Shown in pieces: positions 15,182-23,171 of a DNA stretch of 35,506 nucleotides (positions are counted from its first letter, which is position 1; the number at the start of each line of letters is the position of its first letter). The translations under genes were made by a program, and so were the position numbers. The stretch covers positions 1 to 35,506 of the forward strand of contig JADGAT010000054.1 in the NCBI GenBank assembly GCA_015231885.1. The letters are read 5' to 3'. This DNA comes from SAR324 cluster bacterium. Lineage in GTDB: Bacteria; SAR324; NAC60-12. Below the pieces are notes generated by a model. The model did not search any database. It was not told the origin of the DNA and saw nothing but the letters and a program-made list of their open reading frames with translations.

Positions 15182-16027
15182 TCAGGAACAATACTGATAA
15201 CTGTCTATGGTTTGGCAACAAAAAACTTCTCCCAACTTATCATGCTCTAACTGCCGGGATGCCTGTATTTGTGAAAATTCATTAACAAATACACCAAACA
15301 CAGCCGAACCGCTTCCACTCACCAATGCACCAACTGCACCATACTCTACAAGTTTTTCCTTAATCTCTGCTAACAGAGGAAATTCAAGGAACAGTGTACT
15401 TTCAAACTGGTTGTGCAAGGAACCCACCACCTCATTAATGGTTGTCATTTTTTGATTGGCAACATCCATCGAGGCTGGTTGACAATTCTGGTAAGCCTGT
15501 GCCGTGGAAATAGAAAAGGCAGGCTTCACAATCACGAGAAAAAAAGAAGGATATGGCACTAAAGGAATCAATTGTTCTCCACGTCCCATCGCTTGGGATG
15601 GTGTGGGGTTGAGAAAAAAAGGAATATCAGAACCCAATCCCATTGCAATATTTGCCAGCTCTTCAATACTGAGAGGACAATTATAATAATGGTTCAAGGC
15701 TTGAAGCACCCCTGCGGCATTTCCGCTGCCTCCTCCCAGACCGGCCCCAACAGGAATTTGCTTGAAAAGATGAAAATTGAGAGAAATCTCCAATCCACTG
15801 GATTGTGCAAATGCATGAGCGGCTTTTACTATTAAATTCTCGTTCTGTTCTCCACAATCACGACCATCCATTTGAAGTTGGAAACCATTCCCAACATGTG
15901 GAGCAATCGTGATGGTGTCAAACAAAGTGACAGGCACCATATGCATATACAGTTCATGGTAACCGTCTTTCCGTTTTTTTAGAATATACAGCTGCGTATT
16001 TATTTTTGCTGGCGTCTGAATTTTCAT
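15182..16027 (-). CDS. ispE: 4-diphosphocytidyl-2-C-methyl-D-erythritol kinase
   Basis: 281 residues. PAKINTQLYILKKRKDGYHEL at the N-terminus and PVGAGLGGGSGNAAG, the ATP-binding GHMP loop, are IspE signatures. A C-terminal GALVSGSGSAVFG motif completes the kinase. It phosphorylates CDP-methylerythritol in the MEP isoprenoid pathway. The usual neighbours (ribosome-associated prs, pth) are absent. It follows the HD phosphohydrolase gene by 6 bases, suggesting one transcript. Confidence 0.95.
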   Translation of the reverse strand: MKIQTPAKINTQLYILKKRKDGYHELYMHMVPVTLFDTITIAPHVGNGFQLQMDGRDCGEQNENLIVKAAHAFAQSSGLEISLNFHLFKQIPVGAGLGGGSGNAAGVLQALNHYYNCPLSIEELANIAMGLGSDIPFFLNPTPSQAMGRGEQLIPLVPYPSFFLVIVKPAFSISTAQAYQNCQPASMDVANQKMTTINEVVGSLHNQFESTLFLEFPLLAEIKEKLVEYGAVGALVSGSGSAVFGVFVNEFSQIQASRQLEHDKLGEVFCCQTIDSYQYCS

Positions 16028-16033
16028 TAGCTT

Positions 16034-17371
16034 CTACCCAAATATCAGTGGGGTCAATATTTCACAGGCGTATGGATAATCTTCACGTTCACAGTAAAGA
16101 TATTGAACATCAGCCGTTTGACGATACTGGCCCAATAACAAAGAAACATCCTGAATCGGCAGATACTGAGTTTTTCCCAAAGTCTCGTTTTTTAGCAATA
16201 AGGGGGCTGAGGACTGATCCTCAGAGGACAGCATGGACAAATAGTTGCTAGACTGCAAAAACAAATATTCTATGTTCGATTGCTTAAGAACCTTCAATAC
16301 CTGCTGTTTCAGTTCAGGAAGATGATAATGCTCGAATTGAAACAGGCGTTTTACTGTTTTTCGCAGCACAATACGGGATGCCCAGTTCTTTTCCTGTGCT
16401 TCAAATAAGGATGACAACAATTTGTCATTACGTGCAGTTAAAAAATTTTCCAAAGTCCCCGTGATGTTAAAATCAATCTCGCGCTCCAGCAAAGCCTGCT
16501 GCAGATAGTAATCAAAAGGTAAAAGGGTTTTGTGCAAATAAACTTGCAAAAACATGTGCAAACGTGCAAACAAAAAACCCTCATACGCATGCAGTGCATT
16601 GTGGTTCAAAACCAGCACAATTCCTTCCTCGGTCTGCACACAAGAAAGGGAACGAATCAGGTGATCCATGTCAAACTTACCATAATTCACTCCAGCATAG
16701 TGGGAATCACGGTGTAAATAATCCATCCGGTCTGCATCCATTTCTCCACTGATGAGATGCCTGAGTAATGGTAGAATATTTTTATCATTTCCTTTGTCCA
16801 GCTCACAACGCTGCTTCATTTCTCGAGATACCTCAATGCTCGAATCAATCAGTGCACAAATATCCTGAGCTTCAGTTATAGAAAGCAGGGGAGGGGAATC
16901 ATGGGACAATGCATTAATGATGGCAATTGAAAAATCTTCATGAGTTGCCTGTTCTTCTTCAGTAAAGGCTGTATACCAATCTGTTGGCAAAGGAAGAGAT
17001 GCTTTTAACGGCAAAACCGTTTCACAGGAATGAGAAAATGGTGGATGCCCCGTATCATGTAAAAGTGCGGCAAATCGAACAATCTGAGAAAAATAGGCAA
17101 TATCGTCAGGAGTAAAAATATCCACCAGCCAATCACGTTCCAAAGTGACAATCCGTTCAAAAATCTTTCCTGCCAGGTGCATGACTCCCAGTGAATGCCC
17201 AAAGCGGGAGTGGGTGGCCCCTGTGTACACATAATTAGCAAAACCCAATTGAGAGATATGTCTCAGCCTCTGGTAAAAAGGATGGTCAATTATTTGTTTT
17301 TCCTTCTCATTGAAACTGATTGTACCATGAATAGGGCAGCACGATTCATAAACGGGAAAAGCATTAGACAT
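16034..17371 (-). CDS. HD-domain phosphohydrolase (SAMHD1/dGTPase-like, COG1078)
   Basis: 445 residues. HGTISFNEKEKQIIDHPFYQRLRHISQLG and the THSRFGHSLGVMHLA motif open the domain. LLHDTGHPPFSHS is the HD metal pair and GEMDADRMDYLHRDS the last ligand region. This order is that of COG1078 proteins related to dNTP triphosphohydrolases and SAMHD1. Substrate could be dNTPs or another nucleotide. First gene of the HD-ispE-transglycosylase run. The C-terminal 150 residues are poorly conserved in this family. Confidence 0.9.
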   Translation of the reverse strand: MSNAFPVYESCCPIHGTISFNEKEKQIIDHPFYQRLRHISQLGFANYVYTGATHSRFGHSLGVMHLAGKIFERIVTLERDWLVDIFTPDDIAYFSQIVRFAALLHDTGHPPFSHSCETVLPLKASLPLPTDWYTAFTEEEQATHEDFSIAIINALSHDSPPLLSITEAQDICALIDSSIEVSREMKQRCELDKGNDKNILPLLRHLISGEMDADRMDYLHRDSHYAGVNYGKFDMDHLIRSLSCVQTEEGIVLVLNHNALHAYEGFLFARLHMFLQVYLHKTLLPFDYYLQQALLEREIDFNITGTLENFLTARNDKLLSSLFEAQEKNWASRIVLRKTVKRLFQFEHYHLPELKQQVLKVLKQSNIEYLFLQSSNYLSMLSSEDQSSAPLLLKNETLGKTQYLPIQDVSLLLGQYRQTADVQYLYCEREDYPYACEILTPLIFG

Positions 17372-17491
17372 TTTTCACTATTCATTATAGGTTAGGGTTT
17401 TCTAATCTTGCTCATGCAAAACACAGGGCATGATGCAAGATGTACTCCCTATAGGAATAATGTTTTATCTTTGCGTAAAAATGGAGATACT

Positions 17492-17713
17492 ATGCAGATA
17501 GAAATTGAATATTGTGCAGTTTGAAACTATTTGCCTCGAGCAACCAGTCTGGCTGCTGAATTAAAAGAAAAGTACAAAACAGAACCTAAACTGATTTCAT
17601 CAGGTGGGGGGGTGTTTGAAATTCAAGTGGATGGTAAGATGGTTTTTTCTAAAAAAAAGCTGGGACGCTTTCCCGAATCAAACGAGGTCCAATCCCTCAT
17701 GGATGCTCTCTAA
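17492..17713 (+). CDS. SelW/Rdx-family selenoprotein with in-frame UGA (Sec11)
   Basis: 73 residues when TGA at 17522-17524 is read as selenocysteine. The frame opens at ATG 17492, with GGAG five bases upstream, and gives IEYCAV-Sec-NYLPRA: the CxxU redox motif of SelW. The rest (ISSGGGVFEIQVDGKMVFSKKKLGRFPE, in two parts around 35-62) is diagnostic of the Rdx/SelW fold. Known relatives carry CxxC or CxxU and act as thiol oxidoreductases. Conservation on both sides of the TGA argues against a pseudogene. A SECIS-like hairpin lies just downstream and a terminator follows the TAA. The Sec machinery itself is outside the window. Confidence 0.93.
17539..17557 (+). promoter_or_regulatory. Bacterial SECIS-like hairpin for Sec insertion
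   Basis: Arms AGCA (17539-17542) and TGCT (17554-17557), then an A-C mismatch, then CC/GG pairs, leave an AGTCT apical loop. The loop carries G-U at 17547-17548, about 23 bases after the UGA, inside the usual 16-37 base window for SelB recognition. It resembles the E. coli fdhF element in having a GU-containing loop. Confidence 0.65.
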
Positions 17714-17724
17714 TACGGTTGATC

Positions 17725-17746
17725 AGCAGGAAAGCTGCTTCTTTTT
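17725..17746 (+). terminator. Rho-independent terminator after the selenoprotein gene
   Basis: AGCAG and CTGCT pair around GAAAG, followed by TCTTTTT. It lies 12 bases after the TAA. The stem is short, so strength is uncertain. Confidence 0.5.
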
Positions 17747-17753
17747 AGGTTTG

Positions 17754-17972
17754 TTAGAAATCGGCTTTCATCGCAGCTCGTATTTCACGCTTCAAATCTT
17801 TATTCCGTTGCTTCTCTGCGGCTTCACGCTTTAACTTTTTTGCCAAAGAAGGTTTGGCAAAAAACTTTCGTCTTTTTAATTCCTTAAACAGACCCTCTTT
17901 GATGAGTGTACGTTTGAGCTGCATCAAGGATTTTCCAACATTTCCATCTTTAACGTCTACTGTAACAGGCAT
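17754..17972 (-). CDS. rpsU: 30S ribosomal protein bS21
   Basis: 72 residues from MPVTVDVKDGNVGKSL; the frame extends 31 codons upstream but the family begins here. The Arg/Lys-rich helix with LKRTLIKEGLFKELKRRKFFAKPS matches S21, a small-subunit protein near the anti-Shine-Dalgarno helix that aids initiation. The C-terminal tail is rich in Lys and Arg as usual. It is transcribed divergently from the YdiJ-like gene and its end faces the selenoprotein gene's terminator. Confidence 0.93.
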   Translation of the reverse strand: MPVTVDVKDGNVGKSLMQLKRTLIKEGLFKELKRRKFFAKPSLAKKLKREAAEKQRNKDLKREIRAAMKADF

Positions 17973-18078
17973 AGAATTTTCTAAAAAATTGTGAATTTTG
18001 GTGTTAAGTAAATTCTCTTTGTAACACACACCATTTTGTTTTTCAACCTCAATTTCAAAAATCAATCAGTACGCTTGC

Positions 18079-21000
18079 ATGATCCCTCGATTCAACCTCA
18101 AGGAAACACCAGAACAAAATTACGAACTATTCACACAAGAATTAGCTCAAACCTCTTTCTCTGGAGAAATTCGGACTGATTATGGATCGCGTTTAGTGAC
18201 ATCCACAGACAACAGTATTTATCAAATCTTACCACAGGCCGTCATATTCCCAAACTCAAACAAAGACATTTCTTGTATTTTTCAATTAGCCCAGCAAAAA
18301 CCTTTTCAGTTGATCAAATTTTCTCCCAGGGGAGGAGGCACAGGAACCAATGGCCAGTCCCTTTCTCCTGGAATTATTATCGACTGCTCCAAATACATGA
18401 ATCACATTCTGGAGATCAACATAAAAGAGCAGTGGGCCCGCATCCAGCCAGGAGTGATTCTTGATGAGTTAAACGAACAGCTGAAACCTTCTGGGCTTTT
18501 TTTTGCGCCAACGCTTTCTCCCAGCAATCGAGCAACTATCGGAGGGATGGTCAACACGGATGCCTGCGGAAAAGGATCACGCATCTATGGCAGAACCAGC
18601 AATCATGTCTTGGAACTGTCCTATGTCCTGTCAGATGGTACATGCTGGCAATCCAAAGAAACAAAACTTGAAGAACTGACCGAGATTAAAAATCGAGAGG
18701 ATATTATTGGACATATTTATCAACAAGTCGACGAGATCGCAACAAACAAAAAAGATTTGATTGAATCACAATTTCCAAAAATGAGTCGATTTCTGACCGG
18801 TTATAATCTGGCTAAAGTGTATTCAGACAAGAGAGACCATTTCAATTTAAACTATATTCTGTCAGGATCTGAAGGAACACTGGCTTTCATTACGGAAGTG
18901 AAAGTAAGGCTCACACGGCTGCCAAAATATAAACATTTATTAGTAGTCAAATACCGATGCTTCGATGATGCCTTAAAAGATGCGCAAACATTACTGGTCA
19001 ATGAACCAGCAGCCATCGAAACCATTGACGAAAAAATCCTTTCTCTGGCCAAAGAAGATAATATTTATCATGATGTCAAAAATTTCATTGCAGATGAAGA
19101 ACATGCCCCCACTCACACAATCAATCTAGTTGAATTTACGGGAAATAACGCCAAAGAGCTGCAGCAAAATGTTAAAAAGCTTTGCCGTACCATTGATAAA
19201 AATAAACAAAATCATGGACAAGCCATTGGCTATTACCATACTGAAGATCCCATTGAAATCACTCATCTTTGGAATTTACGAAAAAAAGGCGTGGGATTGC
19301 TTGGAAATACAAAAGGTGAAAAAAAACCCATTCCATTTGTTGAAGACACTGCCGTTCCTCCCGAGAATCTGGCAGCATATATATCCGAATTTAAGGCGCT
19401 GTTGGAAGAAAATCAGTTGGAATACGGCATGTTTGGGCACGTTGATGTGGGGTGCCTGCATGTTCGGCCTGCTTTGGATATGAAAGATCCCAACGATGAA
19501 GCATTAGTCCGTAAAATATCGGATGGAGTAGTCAAACTCGTCCGCAAGTACGATGGAGTCATGTGGTCAGAGCATGGCAGAGGTTTCCGCAGCGAATACA
19601 CTCCCCTTTTTTTTGGGGAAGAGCTGCATCAGGATTTAAGAAAAATTAAAGAAGCCTTTGATCCTGACAATAAATTAAATCCTGGAAAAATAGTAACTCC
19701 CTTTTCGATGTCAACAGAAACCGTTAAAGTTGAGGCATCTTTACGAGGGCATTTTGATCGAGAAATTTTGCCGCAACTTCGTTCTGAATATGAATCGACT
19801 ATAAACTGTAACGGAAATGGGGCCTGTTTCAATTTTGATCCAAACCATGTGATGTGCCCTTCCTCTAAGATCACACAGGATCGAATTCATTCTCCGAAAG
19901 GTCGAGCGGGAATGATGCGCGAATGGCTGCGCCAATGGAGCTTAATGCAGCAAAGCCCTGAAGAAAAACAGCCAGACCAGTGGAAAACATCTTTTTGTCC
20001 GGAAGTGGCTCAATTTCTCTCCAATCAGGTAAGAAAGTTTAGACACCACAGAGGCGCTTCTGATCAGAAATCTTCCTGGTTTCACATTTTTCTAAAAATA
20101 GGAAATACCTATGCACGGCACAAAGGGGTTTATGATTTTTCCCATGAGGTGCATGAAGCCATGTCAGGATGCCTTGCCTGTAAAGCCTGTGCCAGCCAAT
20201 GCCCGATTCATGTAGATGTTCCTGAATTTCGTTCACGGTTCTTTAATTTGTATTACAGCCGCTACCTAAGACCCCTCCGAGATCACCTTGTCGCTTCTAT
20301 TGAAACCATCACCCCTCTGCAAGCACGCTTTGCCAGATTGTATAATCGGTTTTTAGCATTGCCTCCGACACAGCTCATTTTGAATCGAGTCATTGGTTTA
20401 TGTGACTCGCCGGAGCTCAGTTTGATTTCCGTCAAAAGTGAGCTCAACGATCGCCATGCTCCTCATGCTGATAGTTTTCAATTGAAATATTTAACATCAG
20501 AAGAAAAAGAACGGTCTGTGATTTTGCTGCAGGATGTCTTCACAACTTACTTTGAAGCACAACTTGTTCTGGACACCTATGACTTGTTGAGAACATTAGG
20601 GTATGTCGTCTACATTGCTCCGTTTCATCCAAATGGAAAACCGATGCATATCAAAGGATTCATGCACCGTTTTCGCTCTTTGGCACAAAAAAACGCGGAT
20701 TATCTGAAGCAGTTGAACCAATGCAATATACCTATTGTTGGAATCGAACCCAGTATGGTGCTGACCTATCGTGACGAATATCTCAAGAGCCTGGGGCAAA
20801 AAAATCCAGAATTTCACGTATACCTTGTCCAGGAATGGTTACATCAACAATTGCCACGTTTTGAAAAATTATTCTCTGGGAAAACACTGTTAAATTTCAG
20901 CCAATATAAGCTGCTGGGGCATTGCAGTGAAAAAACAGGAGCACTGGAGTCCCAAGCACAGTGGAAACAAATTTTTCATTTATTTGGTCTGGATTTAGAA

Positions 21001-21246
21001 ATAGCCGCTGTGGGGTGTTGTGGGATGTGCGGAACTTATGGTCATGAAGTAGAGCACTATCTTGAATCAAAAGGAATTTATCAGATGAGTTGGGGAAAAT
21101 ATATTTCTTCTCACCCACAACAAGAACAAATTCTTGCTACGGGTTACTCCTGTCGTACCCAAGTAAAGCGCTTTCACGGATTCAAACCAAGACACCCTGC
21201 CCAGGCAATGCTAAAAGCTCTTTCACAACAATTACCGAGAAACTGA
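18079..21246 (+). CDS. YdiJ-like FAD-linked dehydrogenase with Fe-S and CCG domains (probable D-2-hydroxyacid dehydrogenase)
   Basis: 1055 residues, close to E. coli YdiJ. An N-terminal FAD_binding_4 domain carries PRGGGTGTNGQSLSPG and the TIGGMVNTDACGKGS motif. The FAD-oxidase C-terminal domain ends near residue 545 with FDPDNKLNPGKI. Then comes CNGNGACFNFDPNHVMCP, a CLACKACASQCPIHVDVPEFR [4Fe-4S] ferredoxin-like site, and a C-terminal CCG segment, VGCCGMCGTYGHE. This architecture passes electrons from a 2-hydroxyacid to a membrane or cytosolic acceptor. D-2-hydroxyglutarate is reported for E. coli YdiJ; the substrate here is inferred. It stands alone after rpsU. Confidence 0.9.
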   Translation: MIPRFNLKETPEQNYELFTQELAQTSFSGEIRTDYGSRLVTSTDNSIYQILPQAVIFPNSNKDISCIFQLAQQKPFQLIKFSPRGGGTGTNGQSLSPGIIIDCSKYMNHILEINIKEQWARIQPGVILDELNEQLKPSGLFFAPTLSPSNRATIGGMVNTDACGKGSRIYGRTSNHVLELSYVLSDGTCWQSKETKLEELTEIKNREDIIGHIYQQVDEIATNKKDLIESQFPKMSRFLTGYNLAKVYSDKRDHFNLNYILSGSEGTLAFITEVKVRLTRLPKYKHLLVVKYRCFDDALKDAQTLLVNEPAAIETIDEKILSLAKEDNIYHDVKNFIADEEHAPTHTINLVEFTGNNAKELQQNVKKLCRTIDKNKQNHGQAIGYYHTEDPIEITHLWNLRKKGVGLLGNTKGEKKPIPFVEDTAVPPENLAAYISEFKALLEENQLEYGMFGHVDVGCLHVRPALDMKDPNDEALVRKISDGVVKLVRKYDGVMWSEHGRGFRSEYTPLFFGEELHQDLRKIKEAFDPDNKLNPGKIVTPFSMSTETVKVEASLRGHFDREILPQLRSEYESTINCNGNGACFNFDPNHVMCPSSKITQDRIHSPKGRAGMMREWLRQWSLMQQSPEEKQPDQWKTSFCPEVAQFLSNQVRKFRHHRGASDQKSSWFHIFLKIGNTYARHKGVYDFSHEVHEAMSGCLACKACASQCPIHVDVPEFRSRFFNLYYSRYLRPLRDHLVASIETITPLQARFARLYNRFLALPPTQLILNRVIGLCDSPELSLISVKSELNDRHAPHADSFQLKYLTSEEKERSVILLQDVFTTYFEAQLVLDTYDLLRTLGYVVYIAPFHPNGKPMHIKGFMHRFRSLAQKNADYLKQLNQCNIPIVGIEPSMVLTYRDEYLKSLGQKNPEFHVYLVQEWLHQQLPRFEKLFSGKTLLNFSQYKLLGHCSEKTGALESQAQWKQIFHLFGLDLEIAAVGCCGMCGTYGHEVEHYLESKGIYQMSWGKYISSHPQQEQILATGYSCRTQVKRFHGFKPRHPAQAMLKALSQQLPRN

Positions 21247-21262
21247 GATATTCTTATTTATT

Positions 21263-22966
21263 TCAAAGTTCACTTTTGCTGGTAATGAACAGGACGGAAT
21301 CTCCCACACTAACCGGAACATCCATCGCCGGATTGGTGAGCAATCTATCATTTCCCTGCTTCATTAAGCCCATTGCCAAATATTCATATTTGGTTTTTAA
21401 ATAAACCATTGTATCGAACCAGGAGCACTCTTTCCAATTATGACTCAGTTTCCGAGCAAACATACTTTCAGAATGATGGTCCTGAGAAATAATCTGCTCT
21501 ATCAATCGACCAACTCCTTGATGAGCTGCAGATTGTGAGAGCACAGGGGCAATCAGCTCATCAGAATTCACGCTAAAATCACAACCAGCCTCAAGTAATC
21601 GATCTCCGATCTCACCAACGCGGTAACTGGCAATCGTAAAAATTGCGCCATCTGTTAAATTTTCCAGACGAATCACTTCCATCAACGTATGATTGTCCTG
21701 TTCATGGTCCACAAAAGCAACCTTGGCCTCTTTCACCCTTGCCTCCACAAATCCTTTATCTGATGAAACTTTTGCCAGAACCCAATCAATGTTAAACTGA
21801 CTGTCTAAATCTAATATTGGCTCCAATTTTGATAAAATCACAATATCCTCATTCACGCCTGAAAGCTCCAACTCGACCAATATTCTCCGGATGAATGTAT
21901 GTTGATCTGAACAAATGAGGATATGCCCTGTTGGCAATATTGGAGATAGTCCAGTGAGCCTGGCACCTTTACCATCGATCATGGATTTATCTTTCGGGGG
22001 AACCAGCATCAACGCTTTGCTATTTGGGGAAATCAGCATGTCACACTTTGGATTGGCATACGCTCTTTCCTCCTCATCAATCATTTCCAGCGGAATCTGA
22101 CCGTATTTTTTTTTACAGGCCAACAAATAATCCAACCAGGGTTTGTTAATAAACTCTGGTGAAATTTTCACCGATTCGATTGTGTGAGAATGCCGGCCCC
22201 TCAGTATCATTTCGCGTATCAAAGTCGGAGCCCCTGGACCACGAAACGCCTGCACCATCAATGGAACATAAATATCATAAGGATTCAGGGCATAGTCACA
22301 TCCAACATTTGCCAGATGTTTATGATAATCATCATCGTTGTCCAAAGCTATGGTAATGGCCTCTTGATTTGTAAATTTTTCAACCTGCATCACGGTTAAC
22401 ACCGTTTCGCTGTCATCAGCAAAAGAAACATAAGCAATCGCAGCACGATCAACAGAAGCTTTTTTTAAAGTTCCTGTGTCGTAAGGAATACCAGATACCC
22501 AAGGGATACTTTCATAAGGAGTTCTTTTTAAAGGGTGCTCTTTGAGCTCAGAGACAATGACAATTTTATTTGCTTCGTAAAATTCCAGGTTTTCGGTAAT
22601 AATCGAAGTGATAAAAATTTCATCATTGGAACAAATCATAATATGGTCATGCATATCAACAGGCTTGAGCCCATAAAACCGAGAAGAACGATAATTCAGG
22701 AACCAATTTGAAACCAAAGAAATCACAACTGAATTCAAAATGACACCTCCGGCGAGAATCAGCATACCAAAAATTCTTCCCTCTACCGTGATAGGCGACA
22801 TGTCCCCATAGCCTACGGTTGTGAAAGTCACGATTGTCCACCAGAGGCTATTGAATAAACTATTGAATGCACTGTCCCCTTGTCCTTCAATGAAGAAAAT
22901 ACCGAGAGTAGAAAAAATTGCTAAAAAATTGAATGCTGCTGCAAGCAGAATAGGAGTTTTTTTCAT
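21263..22966 (-). CDS. Two-TM potassium channel with two RCK-like domains
   Basis: 567 residues. TM1 is about 6-26; the pore helix and selectivity filter TVGYGD are at 50-55; TM2 is about 65-90. This is an MthK-like single pore unit followed by two tandem RCK/TrkA-N-like modules (starting about 105 and 345), each with a TrkA-C-like tail. In both modules the nucleotide-binding glycine motif is replaced by ICSN or ICSD, so NAD(H) binding is doubtful. The two-module arrangement recalls BK-type gating rings. It probably forms a tetrameric K+ channel gated by an unknown ligand. Divergent from rep. Confidence 0.88.
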   Translation of the reverse strand: MKKTPILLAAAFNFLAIFSTLGIFFIEGQGDSAFNSLFNSLWWTIVTFTTVGYGDMSPITVEGRIFGMLILAGGVILNSVVISLVSNWFLNYRSSRFYGLKPVDMHDHIMICSNDEIFITSIITENLEFYEANKIVIVSELKEHPLKRTPYESIPWVSGIPYDTGTLKKASVDRAAIAYVSFADDSETVLTVMQVEKFTNQEAITIALDNDDDYHKHLANVGCDYALNPYDIYVPLMVQAFRGPGAPTLIREMILRGRHSHTIESVKISPEFINKPWLDYLLACKKKYGQIPLEMIDEEERAYANPKCDMLISPNSKALMLVPPKDKSMIDGKGARLTGLSPILPTGHILICSDQHTFIRRILVELELSGVNEDIVILSKLEPILDLDSQFNIDWVLAKVSSDKGFVEARVKEAKVAFVDHEQDNHTLMEVIRLENLTDGAIFTIASYRVGEIGDRLLEAGCDFSVNSDELIAPVLSQSAAHQGVGRLIEQIISQDHHSESMFARKLSHNWKECSWFDTMVYLKTKYEYLAMGLMKQGNDRLLTNPAMDVPVSVGDSVLFITSKSEL

Positions 22967-23171
22967 AAAATCATCTCAGCTTGGTTATGAGCAAATTGAT
23001 AAAGCGTGATTTTTCTGCTCACAAAGCCTATCAAAAATCAAATCACATCAATAGTTATTTTTCGTCTTCTTTCTCCCTGCACTTCCTGATAAACTCTTAT
23101 CAAATAAAAATAGCTTAGGCAAATATGATCATTCCTGTCGTTTCAGTCCATCTATCGGATGCCCCCTCACC

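Noticed and set aside
17522..17524. TGA breaking a SelW-like gene, first read as a nonsense mutation
   Set aside because: The TGA falls precisely at the U of a CxxU motif, the frame is conserved on both sides, and a SECIS-like hairpin follows, so selenocysteine is the better reading.
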